Source: Pseudomonas sp. ANT_H12B
Lineage (GTDB): Bacteria; Pseudomonadota; Gammaproteobacteria; Pseudomonadales; Pseudomonadaceae
Length of the DNA stretch: 64,000 nucleotides
Assembly: GCF_008369325.1 (NCBI RefSeq)
Contig: NZ_VOBI01000020.1
Location: forward strand, 52,353 to 116,352
Reading direction: 5' to 3'
The notes under the pieces are model-generated. The model was not told the DNA's origin. It saw nothing but the letters and a program-made list of their open reading frames with translations, and made no database searches. This document shows, piece after piece, positions 8,976-17,828 of the stretch (positions are counted from its first letter, which is position 1; each line of letters starts with the position of its first letter). The position numbers and the translations under genes are program-made.

Positions 8976-10028
8976 TCAGCGAACCCGGGAAGCGTCAGGC
9001 GCCACCACGTCACCGCCGATCACCACGGCCAAGTCATCCAGGTACACATCGCAATGACGCAGCGGAATATCCAGGTGGCACGGCGTCTTGCGGGTGCCAC
9101 CGACTTCGGTATTCGGCCCGGTGGAGAACAGGAAGTTGCCGTAGAACGCCCGGGCGTCCATGCACATGCCGTCGTTTTTGTCGTGCAGCCCCATGGCGGT
9201 CCACTGCGCTTTTGGCTGCAATCCCCAGCCAATGTGGGAAATGCCGTAGACCTCGGGATCATTGAAATACTTCATGTAGTCGCGCAGGTATTCGGCCTCG
9301 AAACCACCGTGGATCGAGGTAATAAAGCCCTTGTCGATTTCCAGGGTGATCTTCTCCCGGGTGTAGGTCTTGAACGGCAGCAGAATATCGCCGACATCCA
9401 GCACCAGCACGCCCTCGGCGGTTTCTTCGTTCGGCCAGGAGAACAGAAAACCGCTGGGCCAGTGGTCCCAGCGCCCCGGTTCATCGGCGAAACCGTACTC
9501 GGTGACTGAAGGATATTGCCCAAGTGCAGCGCGAAAATCGCTGCCGGCCTTTGATTTGACGTGAATCGAGCGCGCCTGCTTGAGCAGCTTTTCCGCCGCC
9601 ATCACTCGCACCTTATCGGCTTCGGTCGGCAGCATCCGCGCCAGGACTTCCGGGGGCTCTACGGCCAACAGAATCCGCGTGCCGGTTTTGAGGATCTGTT
9701 CCTGTTCCGGCGAGTGCAGCAGCATCATCGTGTCGACGATCAGGTCCGCCGCTTCCAGCGCCCGCTGCGCCGCGATATTACCGGTCAGCGCGGTGTCGCC
9801 GCAGTAGGCCGTCATGTCATTGCCCATGGCAGTCGGGTGGTTGAACGATGGCAATTCCACCGCATACACCTTGGCGCCCAACCGCTGGGCCGCATCCATC
9901 GCGGCACGCACGGTACGCGGGTCCGAATAGTGGCTCTTGAGCACGGCGACGCTCTGGGTCGGGTCGACCTTCGACAGCGTCAACACGTGTTCGAACATCT
10001 GGGTCAGTTCGCAATCGCTTACCGGCAT
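8976..10028 (-). CDS. nicX: 2,5-dihydroxypyridine 5,6-dioxygenase
   Basis: 350 residues, the exact length of P. putida NicX. It is an extradiol-type, Fe(II)-dependent ring-opening dioxygenase with a leucine-aminopeptidase-like fold rather than a classical dioxygenase fold. The three iron ligands known for NicX are found at the same positions: His265 (YGISHIGWG), His318 and Asp320 (TPCHLD). It converts 2,5-dihydroxypyridine to N-formylmaleamate. ATG 10028 follows a strong aggagagagg ribosome-binding site. It is divergent from nicC across a 312-bp control region. It was probably the first gene of a nicX-nicR transcript. Confidence 0.95.
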   Translation of the reverse strand: MPVSDCELTQMFEHVLTLSKVDPTQSVAVLKSHYSDPRTVRAAMDAAQRLGAKVYAVELPSFNHPTAMGNDMTAYCGDTALTGNIAAQRALEAADLIVDTMMLLHSPEQEQILKTGTRILLAVEPPEVLARMLPTEADKVRVMAAEKLLKQARSIHVKSKAGSDFRAALGQYPSVTEYGFADEPGRWDHWPSGFLFSWPNEETAEGVLVLDVGDILLPFKTYTREKITLEIDKGFITSIHGGFEAEYLRDYMKYFNDPEVYGISHIGWGLQPKAQWTAMGLHDKNDGMCMDARAFYGNFLFSTGPNTEVGGTRKTPCHLDIPLRHCDVYLDDLAVVIGGDVVAPDASRVR

Positions 10029-10092
10029 TTTCCTCTCTCCTCAATCGTCTGCTGCGCACCAAGTCGAGGCACCCCGCCTCACTCTAGTGCAA

Positions 10093-10109
10093 TTTTATAG
10101 TGTGTACGC
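10093..10109 (-). promoter_or_regulatory. Candidate NicR operator at the nicX promoter
   Basis: TTTTATAGTGTGTACGC at 10093-10109, about 65 bp before the nicX start, matches the reverse complement of the site at 10274-10290 in 15 of 17 positions. NicR is known to control both divergent promoters, so a shared site on each side is expected; the assignment to NicR is inferred. Confidence 0.55.
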
Positions 10110-10273
10110 CACTTATTAACGATAAGACCTGAAATGAGAGCGGACTGCAAGCATCAGACCACGACGTTACCAACTCACACAATTCCAACAAACAATGGTT
10201 ACATTCGGTGACTACCGCGAAAAAACAATGAAAATTATTTTTCCCAGAAGGTCCTTTCTTTTTTTAAATTACA

Positions 10274-10290
10274 GCGTATACACTTTAAAA
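10274..10290 (+). promoter_or_regulatory. Candidate NicR operator at the nicC promoter
   Basis: GCGTATACACTTTAAAA at 10274-10290, about 50 bp before nicC; its reverse complement is the partner of the 10093 site. The GTATAC core is itself palindromic. The rest of the 312-bp gap (10029-10340) is AT-rich and holds no gene. Confidence 0.55.
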
Positions 10291-10340
10291 ACCTTGCGGC
10301 GACCCAGCCAGCGACTATTCGAAGAAGAGGAACAAGCCCC

Positions 10341-11489
10341 ATGGCAAATACACAAAAAATCGCCATCGTCGGTGCAGGTCTCGGCGGTGCAGCCGCTGCG
10401 ACGTTGCTGCAACAAGCCGGGTTCCAGGTGGACATTTACGAACAGGCCCCGGAGTTCTCCCGCCTCGGTGCAGGGATCCACATGGGTCCCAACATCATGA
10501 AAATCTTCCGGCGCATGGGCATCGAGCAGCAGCTCGACCTCATGGGCTCGCACCCGGATCACTGGTTCAGCCGTGACGGCTTGAGCGGCGATTACCTGTC
10601 ACGCATCCCTTTGGGAGATTTCGCTCGCAAGGAATACGGCGCGTCCTACATCACCGTGCACCGAGGCGACTTGCACGCCCTGCAGATGTCGACGATCAAA
10701 CCCGGCACCGTGCACTTCAACAAACGCCTGGAAACCCTCGAAGAAACCGACAGTCAGGTGCGCCTGACCTTTAGCGATGGCGAAGTGACCTACGCCGACA
10801 TCGTGATCGGCGCCGATGGCATCAATTCAAAAATTCGCGAAGAGTTACTCGGCGCAGAAAAACCGCTGTACAGCGGCTGGGTCGCGCACCGGGCACTGAT
10901 CCGTGGCGACCAATTGGCCAAGTACGACCTGAAGTTCGAGGACTGCATCAAGTGGTGGACCGAGGACCGCCACATGATGGTTTATTACACCACCGGCAAG
11001 CGCGACGAGTACTACTACGTGACCGGCGTTCCGCACCCGGAGTGGGATTTCCAGGGCGCTTTCGTCGACAGCAGCCGCGAAGAAATGTTTGAGGCGTTCC
11101 AGGGTTATCACCCAACGGTTCAGGCACTGATCGAGTCCACCGAAAGCGTCACCAAGTGGCCGCTGCGCAACCGCAACCCGTTGCCACTGTGGAGCCGTGG
11201 TCGACTGGTGTTGCTGGGCGACGCCTGCCACCCGATGAAACCGCACATGGCCCAGGGCGCCGGCATGGCCATTGAAGACGCCGCAATGCTCACTCGCTGC
11301 CTGCAGGAAACCGGGCTCGGCGACTACCGCACCGCGTTTGAATTGTATGAAGCCAACCGCAAGGAACGCGCCTCCCGGGTGCAATCGGTGTCCAACGCCA
11401 ACACCTGGCTGCGCACCCAGGAAGACCCGGCCTGGGTCTACGGTTATGACCTGTACGCCCAGCAGTTGAAATCGGGGGTGGCCGCGTGA
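10341..11489 (+). CDS. nicC: 6-hydroxynicotinate 3-monooxygenase
   Basis: 382 residues of the class A FAD-dependent aromatic hydroxylase family. The N-terminal dinucleotide fold is visible as IVGAGLGGAAAATLL, followed by the acidic strand end of DIYEQA. The DG motif is IGADGIN and the FAD ribityl motif is LLGDACHPMKPHMAQGA. It performs the decarboxylative hydroxylation of 6-hydroxynicotinate to 2,5-dihydroxypyridine with NADH and O2. ATG 10341 lies nine bases after a gaagagg ribosome-binding site. It is the first gene of the nicCDEF operon; the stop overlaps nicD by four bases (GTGA). Confidence 0.94.
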   Translation: MANTQKIAIVGAGLGGAAAATLLQQAGFQVDIYEQAPEFSRLGAGIHMGPNIMKIFRRMGIEQQLDLMGSHPDHWFSRDGLSGDYLSRIPLGDFARKEYGASYITVHRGDLHALQMSTIKPGTVHFNKRLETLEETDSQVRLTFSDGEVTYADIVIGADGINSKIREELLGAEKPLYSGWVAHRALIRGDQLAKYDLKFEDCIKWWTEDRHMMVYYTTGKRDEYYYVTGVPHPEWDFQGAFVDSSREEMFEAFQGYHPTVQALIESTESVTKWPLRNRNPLPLWSRGRLVLLGDACHPMKPHMAQGAGMAIEDAAMLTRCLQETGLGDYRTAFELYEANRKERASRVQSVSNANTWLRTQEDPAWVYGYDLYAQQLKSGVAA

Positions 11490-12292
11490 GCACGTTTATC
11501 CACGGCGGCAACGTCCAGGCCAACGGCATTCGCCAGCATTACCTGCGCTACGGCGGCCAGGGCCCGGCGCTGATCCTGATTCCCGGCATCACCAGCCCGG
11601 CGATTACCTGGGGTTTTGTTGCCGAACGCCTCGGCGAACATTTCGATACGTATGTGCTCGATGTTCGCGGTCGCGGCCTCTCCTCCACCGGCCCGGAACT
11701 GGACTACAGCGCTGACGCTTGCGCCGACGACATCGGCGCCTTTGCCAAAGCCATGAAACTCGACAACTACCACCTGGTCGGCCACTCCATGGGCGCGCGA
11801 TTTGCCGTGCAAAGCGCCGTGCGACATCCGGCCGGGGTAAACCGTCTGGTATTGATCGACCCGCCGGTCTCCGGCCCCGGTCGACGCGAGTACCCGAGCA
11901 AACTGCCGTGGTACGTCGACTCGATTCGCCAATCGTTGATCGGGATGGATGCCGAGGCCATGCGCGCTTTCTGCGCCACCTGGACCGACGAGCAACTGCA
12001 ACTGCGCGCCGAATGGCTGCACACCTGCTACGAACCGGCGATCGTCAGGGCGTTCAACGATTTCCACGAGGTGGATTTCCATCAGGACCTGCCGGAACTT
12101 CAAGCCCCTGCGCTGCTGATGATCGCTGGCCGCGGCGGCGTGATTCAGCCTGAGGACGAAGCAGAAATCCTCGCGCTGCAACCGAACATTCGCACAGTCC
12201 ACGTCGACAACGCCGGCCACATGATTCCCTGGGATGACCTGGAAGGCTTCTTCGCTGCCTTCGGTGACTTCCTTGGTCCACGCCTGAATTAA
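11486..12292 (+). CDS. nicD: N-formylmaleamate deformylase
   Basis: 268 residues of the alpha/beta-hydrolase fold, starting at GTG 11486 overlapping the nicC stop, so translation is coupled. The catalytic triad reported for NicD falls on the expected residues: Ser101 in the nucleophile elbow GHSMG, Asp125 in LVLIDPP, and His245 in DNAGHMIPW. It removes the formyl group from N-formylmaleamate to give maleamate and formate. No signal peptide; cytoplasmic. Confidence 0.94.
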   Translation: MSTFIHGGNVQANGIRQHYLRYGGQGPALILIPGITSPAITWGFVAERLGEHFDTYVLDVRGRGLSSTGPELDYSADACADDIGAFAKAMKLDNYHLVGHSMGARFAVQSAVRHPAGVNRLVLIDPPVSGPGRREYPSKLPWYVDSIRQSLIGMDAEAMRAFCATWTDEQLQLRAEWLHTCYEPAIVRAFNDFHEVDFHQDLPELQAPALLMIAGRGGVIQPEDEAEILALQPNIRTVHVDNAGHMIPWDDLEGFFAAFGDFLGPRLN

Positions 12293-12311
12293 ACGTATCC
12301 GGGAGACTTTT

Positions 12312-13064
12312 ATGCTCAAGCCTTACCGCATCGGCCAGATCGTGCCGAGCTCCAACACCACCATGGAAACCGAGATCCCGGCGATGCTCACCGCGCGCCA
12401 ATTGATCCGTCCGGAACGCTTCACCTTTCACTCAAGCCGCATGCGCATGAAGCAAGTGCGCAAGGAAGAACTGGCTGCGATGGATGGCGAATCCGACCGC
12501 TGCGCCGTGGAACTGTCCGACGCCAAGGTCGACGTATTGGGTTACGCGTGCCTGGTGGCAATCATGGCCATGGGTCTGGGTTATCACCGCAAGTCCGAGC
12601 AGCGGCTGCGCAAGGCCACTGCCGATAACGACGGCAACGCGCCGGTCATTACCAGCGCCGGCGCCTTGATCGAAGGTCTGAAAGTGTTGGGCGCCAAACG
12701 CATCGCCATCGTCGCGCCGTACATGAAACCGCTGACCGAATTGGTGGTGGATTATATTCGCGAGGAAGGCTTTGAAGTGGTGGACTGGCGCGCGCTAGAA
12801 ATCCCCGACAACCTCGCCGTGGCCCGCCACGATCCGGCCAACCTGCCCGGCATCGTTGCCGGCATGAACCTGGAAGGTGTTGACGTGATCGTGCTCTCGG
12901 CCTGTGTGCAGATGCAGTCGCTGCCGGTGGTGGCGCAGGTCGAAGCGCAAACCGGCAAACCGGTGCTCACCGCAGCCATTGCCACTACCTACGCCATGCT
13001 CAAGGCCCTGGACTTGGAGCCCATCGTTCCCGGTGCCGGCGCCCTGCTGTCCGGTGCTTACTAA
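12312..13064 (+). CDS. nicE: Maleate cis-trans isomerase
   Basis: 250 residues of the Asp/Glu racemase superfamily. The two catalytic cysteines are present: C80 in VLGYACLVAIM and C198 in IVLSACVQMQS, equivalent to the pair used by NicE and by Nocardia maleate isomerase. It converts maleate to fumarate, feeding the TCA cycle. ATG 12312 follows a gggaga ribosome-binding site 19 bases after nicD. In the gene order here the isomerase precedes the amidohydrolase that makes its substrate. Confidence 0.93.
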   Translation: MLKPYRIGQIVPSSNTTMETEIPAMLTARQLIRPERFTFHSSRMRMKQVRKEELAAMDGESDRCAVELSDAKVDVLGYACLVAIMAMGLGYHRKSEQRLRKATADNDGNAPVITSAGALIEGLKVLGAKRIAIVAPYMKPLTELVVDYIREEGFEVVDWRALEIPDNLAVARHDPANLPGIVAGMNLEGVDVIVLSACVQMQSLPVVAQVEAQTGKPVLTAAIATTYAMLKALDLEPIVPGAGALLSGAY

Positions 13065-13076
13065 AAGGTGAGCGAC

Positions 13077-13709
13077 ATGAGCGAACAAACCGCCAACGAC
13101 AACTATCAAGGCGTGTGGGGTCAGCGCATCGGTTTCGGCCAGAAATCCGCGTTGTTGATGATCGATTTCATGCGCGGCTACACCACCGAAGGGGCGCCGC
13201 TGTTTGCCCCAGGCGTGGTCAGTGCCGTGGCCGAAAGCGTCGAACTGCTGGCTAGCGCCCGACGTCAAGGCATCCCGGTGGTGCACACCAATATCCGCTA
13301 CCATCCCGGCCATTTCGCCGACGGTGGAATCTGGGTTAAAAAAGCCCCGGTAATGAAAGACATGGTCGAAGGCAACCCTTTAGCGGCGTTCTGCGAAGAG
13401 CTGCTGCCAAGGCATGATGAAGTGGTGATCAGCAAACAGTACGCCAGTGCGTTTTTCGGCAGCAGCCTGGCCTCGATGCTGCACGCTCAGGGCATCGACA
13501 CCGTGGTGCTGGCCGGTTGCTCCACCAGCGGCTGCATTCGTGCGACGGCAGTAGATGCGGTGCAACACGGCTTTCGCACCATCGTCGTGCGCGAGTGCGT
13601 CGGCGACCGGCATCCGGCGCCCCATGAAGCGAACCTGTTCGATATCGACAGCAAGTACGGCGATGTCGTCAGCAAACAGGAGGCGATCGCACACTTTGAG
13701 CAGCAGTAA
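13077..13709 (+). CDS. nicF: Maleamate amidohydrolase
   Basis: 210 residues of the isochorismatase-like hydrolase fold. The Asp-Lys-Cys triad is visible: Asp30 in LLMIDFMRGY, Lys120 in VVISKQYASAF and Cys153 in GCSTSGCIRAT. It hydrolyses maleamate to maleate and ammonium. The frame also opens at GTG 13068, but that codon lies in the ribosome-binding site (aaggtga), so ATG 13077 is preferred. It follows nicE after 12 bases. Confidence 0.93.
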   Translation: MSEQTANDNYQGVWGQRIGFGQKSALLMIDFMRGYTTEGAPLFAPGVVSAVAESVELLASARRQGIPVVHTNIRYHPGHFADGGIWVKKAPVMKDMVEGNPLAAFCEELLPRHDEVVISKQYASAFFGSSLASMLHAQGIDTVVLAGCSTSGCIRATAVDAVQHGFRTIVVRECVGDRHPAPHEANLFDIDSKYGDVVSKQEAIAHFEQQ

Positions 13710-13754
13710 TATCCAACAAAGAACCGCGCCATAGAGCGCAGGTCTTGGACAAAA

Positions 13755-13774
13755 ACTGAGGGTTCGCCCTCAGT
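13755..13774 (+). terminator. TTCG-loop hairpin between nicF and nicT
   Basis: A perfect 8-bp stem ACTGAGGG / CCCTCAGT closed by a UUCG tetraloop, 46 bases after the nicF stop. It lacks a T-run, so it may stabilise the nicCDEF mRNA or reduce read-through into nicT rather than act as a full terminator. Confidence 0.45.
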
Positions 13775-13874
13775 CTTCTGACACTGCCTTTGGACGTCGC
13801 TTGCTACAGCGCGCCAGAGCGCTGGAAAAAAAGCGGCTGTATAAAAACCATAAGTCACCGCCAGGAGACACCCG

Positions 13875-15185
13875 ATGCCCATTGCGAATGCAGCACCAGC
13901 GACCACGGTCGCTGACCCGATACAAGCGCTTTACCACAAAATCACCTGGAAGCTGATCCCTTTCCTGTGCTTCTGCTACCTGGCCGCGTACCTCGACCGG
14001 ATCAATATCGGCTTCGCCAAACTGCAGATGCTCGATCAACTGCAATTCAGCGAAACCGCCTTCGGCCTCGGTGCCGGCCTGTTCTTTGTCGGCTACATCC
14101 TGTTCGAGGTGCCCAGCAACCTGGTTCTGGAAAAAGTCGGCGCGAAGATCTGGATCGCCCGAATCATGATCACCTGGGGCCTGCTCTCGGCCTGCACCAT
14201 GCTCGTGACTTCCACCACGCAGTTCTACATCCTGCGCTTCTTGCTCGGCGCCGCCGAAGCGGGCTTTCTGCCGGGCGTGCTGTATTACCTGACGACCTGG
14301 TTTCCGACCTACCGCCGGGGCCGCATCATCGCGTTGTTCATGATCGGCCTGCCGCTGTCCAGCGTGATTGGCGGCCCGCTGTCGGGCTGGGTCATGAGTT
14401 ATTTCGACAACTATGGCGGCCTGCATGGCTGGCAGTGGCTGTTCCTGATCGAAGCGGTGCCCAGCGTATTGCTCGGCGTGCTGACCTTCTGGGCCCTGCC
14501 GAACAACTATCGCCAGGCCAAATGGCTCAACGATGAAGAAAAAGCCCTGCTGGAGCAGGAATTGCAGGCCGATGACGCCAGTGCCAGTGGCAGCAAACAC
14601 AGCTTTCGCGACGGGTTCTTCAACCTGAAAGTATGGATGCTCGGCGGGATCGACTTCTCGATCCTGCTCAGCGCCTACGCCATGGGGTTCTGGATGCCGA
14701 CCTTCATCCGTAACGCAGGCGTTGTCGACACGTTCCACATCGGCGTCCTCACTGCGCTACCGAGCGTCGCCGCGTTGTTGGGCATGCTGTTGATCGGCGC
14801 CAGTTCCGACAAACACCGCGAGCGCCGCTGGCACATCATCGTGCCGTTTCTGGTGGGCGCAGCGGCCATGGCCAGCGCACCCTTCTTCGTCCACAACGTG
14901 GTGGCGACGGTGGCGCTGTTCGCCATCGCCTCGGCGGCGATCATCGGCGCGGTCCCGGTGTTCTTCAGCCTGCCGGCGACCTTTCTCAAAGGCACCGCTG
15001 CGGCCACCGGATTCGCCCTCGCCTGTTCGGTGGCGAACATCGCCGGGCTGGTGAGCAACTCACTGATGGGCGTGGCCATCGATGTCACCGGCAGCAGCGC
15101 GGGCGCCCTCTGGTTCTTCGCCGGCTGTCTGATTCTGAGCAGCTTCCTGGTGATCGCCTTGCCGGCCAAACTGGTCAACCGCTGA
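13875..15185 (+). CDS. nicT: MFS transporter, probable nicotinate-pathway importer NicT
   Basis: 436 residues with about 12 membrane helices, of the anion:cation symporter (phthalate permease-like) group. The first helix carries AAYLDRINIGFAKLQM, the family signature. The loop-2 region is replaced by the typical FEVPSNLVLEKVGAKIW, and helix 4-5 reads RFLLGAAEAGFLPGVLYYL. ATG 13875 follows an aggaga ribosome-binding site. In P. putida nicT sits at the end of the same cluster, and its family usually imports aromatic or hydroxylated acids such as 6-hydroxynicotinate. The porin gene nicP found in KT2440 is not downstream here. Confidence 0.88.
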   Translation: MPIANAAPATTVADPIQALYHKITWKLIPFLCFCYLAAYLDRINIGFAKLQMLDQLQFSETAFGLGAGLFFVGYILFEVPSNLVLEKVGAKIWIARIMITWGLLSACTMLVTSTTQFYILRFLLGAAEAGFLPGVLYYLTTWFPTYRRGRIIALFMIGLPLSSVIGGPLSGWVMSYFDNYGGLHGWQWLFLIEAVPSVLLGVLTFWALPNNYRQAKWLNDEEKALLEQELQADDASASGSKHSFRDGFFNLKVWMLGGIDFSILLSAYAMGFWMPTFIRNAGVVDTFHIGVLTALPSVAALLGMLLIGASSDKHRERRWHIIVPFLVGAAAMASAPFFVHNVVATVALFAIASAAIIGAVPVFFSLPATFLKGTAAATGFALACSVANIAGLVSNSLMGVAIDVTGSSAGALWFFAGCLILSSFLVIALPAKLVNR

Positions 15186-15198
15186 TACACCACTGTCC

Positions 15199-15291
15199 CT
15201 GTGGGAGCGAGCTTGCTCGCGATGACGGCATGACATTCAGCATCAATGTTGACTGGTCTACCGCTATCGCGAGCAAGCTCGCTCCCATAGG
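15199..15291. repeat. REPIN
   Basis: Inverted REP copies of the gagcnnGCTTGCTCgc variety (about 15201-15222 and 15267-15288). The loop contains catcaatgttgactgg, which recurs in inverted form in the REPINs at 16755 and 52477, so these copies belong to one family. Confidence 0.85.
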
Positions 15292-15327
15292 GAATTTCAG
15301 CAGCCGAATATTCCGATTATCAGGTGA

Positions 15328-15519
15328 GAAAAACCATGCGAGCTGTGGGTTGATGTGAATGCCCAGTTCGGCGCCGATTACGGGCGAGCGCTGGGTTACA
15401 AGAAAAGTCCGCCTGTGGGCACGCAAAAAGCCAAGGTCGTGTTTGCCATCGACCAGAAAAAATTCTGGGATGATTATGTGAACCTTGTGACCTTGCCGAC
15501 ACCGGTCAAAGGCAGCTGA
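15328..15519 (+). pseudogene. C-terminal remnant of a probable nucleoside hydrolase
   Basis: An in-frame fragment from 15328 (after a stop at 15325) to TGA 15519 reads CELWVDVNAQFGADYGRALG, then VVFAIDQKKFWDDYVNLVTL. The last block matches the AxDxxRFWxxxxxxL ending typical of inosine/uridine-preferring nucleoside hydrolases. There is no upstream body, start codon or ribosome-binding site. It looks like the tail of a gene removed by a deletion next to the REPIN. The family call rests on the short C-terminal motif only. Confidence 0.5.
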
Positions 15520-15658
15520 TGCCGCGGTCGATCATGAACGAGTGACAGCCCGCGGCGAACCCCTCACAGTGAGCGTGGTCGCACAGGTGAACTGCTGAAC
15601 GTTGCTCAAGGGTAGAGCCGTCAGCGGTTCGGTCCCTTTTTCTGTCGAGAGCCCCTTC

Positions 15659-16132
15659 ATGCGCCGACTCCTCGCGTTAACCCTTTCTTTGTTGTTGATG
15701 TCCCTGAGCGCCTGCGCCCTGTTCCCCAATCGCGATCCGCTGAACATCAACGTGGTCGGCTTCGAACCATTGCAAAGCCAGAACATGGAAGTACGCTTTG
15801 CGGTGAAAATACGCGTGCAAAACCCCAATGAAACCGCCATCAACTACAACGGCGTGGCCCTGGACCTGGAAGTTAACGGCCAGCCACTCGCCTCCGGCGT
15901 CAGCGATCAATCGGGTACGATTGCACGCTTTTCCGAAACCGTACTGACCGTACCGGTCAGCGTTTCGGCGTTCTCGGTGCTGCGCCAGACATTAGGCCTG
16001 AGCCAGACTCAAACGCTGAACAACCTGCCCTACCTCCTGCGCGGCAAACTGGCTGGCGGGCTGTTCGGCACCATGCGCTTCGTGGACAGTGGCAAACTCA
16101 GCCTGCCAACGTCGACGACCGGCACCTGGTAA
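15659..16132 (+). CDS. LEA type-2 family lipoprotein
   Basis: 157 residues from ATG 15659; the open frame starts earlier at 15602, but the extension ruins the signal peptide. The N terminus is a lipoprotein signal (MRRLLALTLSLLLMSLSAC) with lipobox LSAC, so it should be acylated and membrane-anchored. The rest is a water-stress/hypersensitive-response (WHy, LEA14-like) beta-sandwich: INVVGFEPLQSQNMEVRFAV, VQNPNETAINYNGVALDLEVN. Such periplasmic LEA14 proteins are common in Pseudomonas and are linked to desiccation tolerance, but the role here is not known. It is followed 26 bases later by a GNAT gene. Confidence 0.82.
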   Translation: MRRLLALTLSLLLMSLSACALFPNRDPLNINVVGFEPLQSQNMEVRFAVKIRVQNPNETAINYNGVALDLEVNGQPLASGVSDQSGTIARFSETVLTVPVSVSAFSVLRQTLGLSQTQTLNNLPYLLRGKLAGGLFGTMRFVDSGKLSLPTSTTGTW

Positions 16133-16158
16133 GACTCACAAAAGGAGTGACAAAGAAC

Positions 16159-16704
16159 ATGGACGCCACACCCACGCTCTACACCGAACGCTTGATCCTG
16201 CGCCCACTGGAATTGGCCGATGCCGGAGCCATCCAGCAACAGTTCCCGCATTGGGAAGTCGTGCGGTATCTGAACGTTTTCGTCCCATGGCCTTATCCCG
16301 CGGACGGCGCACTGACCTACCTGCGTGACAATGCCCTGCCGGCGATTGCCCGTGGCGAAGAATGGCACTGGTCGATCCGTTTGAAGTCGGCACCTGAGCA
16401 ACTGATCGGCAATATCAGCCTGATGGATGAGCAGGACAACAACCGCGGCTTCTGGCTCGGGCTGCAATGGCAAGGCCAGGGTCTGATGACCGAGACCAGT
16501 GCAGCCGTGACCGAGTACTGGTTCCAGACCCTCGGCCGGCCAGTGTTGCGTGTACCAAAAGCGGCGCCCAACATCGGCTCGCGCAAACTCTCGGAACGGA
16601 CCGGCATGCGCTTGATCCGCACCGATGAAGGCGATTTCGTCAGCGGGCGATTCCCGAGAGAAATCTGGGAAATCACCCGCGAAGAGTGGCTACAGCAACG
16701 CTGA
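16159..16704 (+). CDS. GNAT acetyltransferase (RimJ/RimL type)
   Basis: 181 residues. The N terminus LYTERLILRPLELADAGAI and the late segment NIGSRKLSERTGMRLIRTDE are typical of RimJ/RimL-like N-acetyltransferases. The acetyl-CoA loop is in GFWLGLQWQGQGLMTE, where the usual Q/RxxGxG/A is slightly divergent. ATG 16159 lies ten bases after an aaaggag ribosome-binding site; a GTG at 16147 inside that site is rejected. Substrate unknown; probably an amine or protein N terminus. Confidence 0.85.
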   Translation: MDATPTLYTERLILRPLELADAGAIQQQFPHWEVVRYLNVFVPWPYPADGALTYLRDNALPAIARGEEWHWSIRLKSAPEQLIGNISLMDEQDNNRGFWLGLQWQGQGLMTETSAAVTEYWFQTLGRPVLRVPKAAPNIGSRKLSERTGMRLIRTDEGDFVSGRFPREIWEITREEWLQQR

Positions 16705-16754
16705 AAATACAGGAACCGGGACCGGCCACTTACCTCGTGCACGACACCAACCAA

Positions 16755-16847
16755 ATGTGGGAGCGGGCTTGCCCGCGATGGCGATCTACCAGTCGACATT
16801 GATGCTGAATGTGCCGGCCTCTACCCAGGCAAGCCCGCTCCCACAAG
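16755..16847. repeat. REPIN, one arm degenerate
   Basis: Left arm is a full REP (about 16757-16779). The right arm (about 16824-16846) has lost the tcgcggg part and reads cccaggcaagcccgctccc. It abuts the 3' end of the nitrilase gene. Confidence 0.8.
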
Positions 16848-16849
16848 GG

Positions 16850-17773
16850 TTATACGGTGAACCGGACGCCGGGTTTAGCCCGTTCATCCACCGTCAACTC
16901 AAACACGTCCGGGCGCGCGTAGTGCCCGGTCACATCGAAGTCGTAACGGGCGCGGATCAGGTCGTCGGTGTCGATTTCAGCGCTGAGCAAACCGGCACTG
17001 TCACGCAGCGGTCCTGCCAGAATGTCGCCCATCGGTCCGACGATCACGCTGCCACCGGCAATCAGCGATCGGTCCACCGGCCAGTTAGCGATGTCCACGC
17101 CCAAAGCGCGCGGTGAATCCTGAACCTGACAGGCGCTGACCACGAAACAGCGTCCTTCATGAGCGATATGGCGCATGCTGACCTGCCACATTTCCCGCTC
17201 GTCGACCGTTGGCGCGCACCAGACCTCCACGCCTTTGGCGTACATTGCGGTGCGCAGTAACGGCATCATGTTTTCCCAGCAAATCACCCCGCCGATCCTT
17301 CCGACCTGACTGTCGATCACTGGCAACGTCGACCCATCGCCCTTGCCCCAGATCAGCCGTTCCGTACCGGTAGGCATCAGTTTGCGGTGCTTAGCCACCA
17401 GCCCCGCCTGCGGATCGAAATACAACGCAGTGCAGAACAAGGTGCTGCCAGCGCGTTCGATGACACCGATCACCAGATTCGCGCCGGTGCGCGCCGACAA
17501 TTCGGCCAAAGCTTCGGTTTCCGCGCCGGGCACATCGATGGCGTTGGCGAAATACCGGGCAAACGCGTCGCGACCTTCCGGCAGTCGATACCCCAGTTGA
17601 GTGCCAAAACCCTCACCTTTCGGGTATCCGCCGAGCAATGCTTCGGGCATGACGACCAGCGCGGCACCGGACTCGATAATGGCGTTTTCATACGACAGGA
17701 TTTGTTCCAGGGTCTCATCCTTGCCGCCAGGCAAGGCACCGATTTGCAACGCAGCAACGATTGACTTGGGCAT
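16850..17773 (-). CDS. Nitrilase (carbon-nitrogen hydrolase)
   Basis: 307 residues from ATG 17773, which has a cggag ribosome-binding site; the frame extends to 17893 but overlaps the divergent LysR promoter. The Glu-Lys-Cys triad is visible: E44 (VVMPEALLGGYPKG), K131 (KHRKLMPTGTERL) and C165 (GGVICWENMMPL). The GERLIWG-like segment and CWEN motif are those of true nitrilases rather than amidases or beta-ureidopropionases, so the substrate is probably an aliphatic or arylacetonitrile hydrolysed to the acid plus ammonium. It is divergent from a LysR regulator. Confidence 0.88.
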   Translation of the reverse strand: MPKSIVAALQIGALPGGKDETLEQILSYENAIIESGAALVVMPEALLGGYPKGEGFGTQLGYRLPEGRDAFARYFANAIDVPGAETEALAELSARTGANLVIGVIERAGSTLFCTALYFDPQAGLVAKHRKLMPTGTERLIWGKGDGSTLPVIDSQVGRIGGVICWENMMPLLRTAMYAKGVEVWCAPTVDEREMWQVSMRHIAHEGRCFVVSACQVQDSPRALGVDIANWPVDRSLIAGGSVIVGPMGDILAGPLRDSAGLLSAEIDTDDLIRARYDFDVTGHYARPDVFELTVDERAKPGVRFTV

Positions 17774-17828
17774 GGCAGTAACTCCGAAAGCAATGAGGTG
17801 TTGCTCATTCTCAGGCCCCACAGGATCA

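Noticed and set aside
8768..9013. Longer nicR start
   Set aside because: The extension is translated REPIN and intergenic sequence; the family N terminus begins at 8767.
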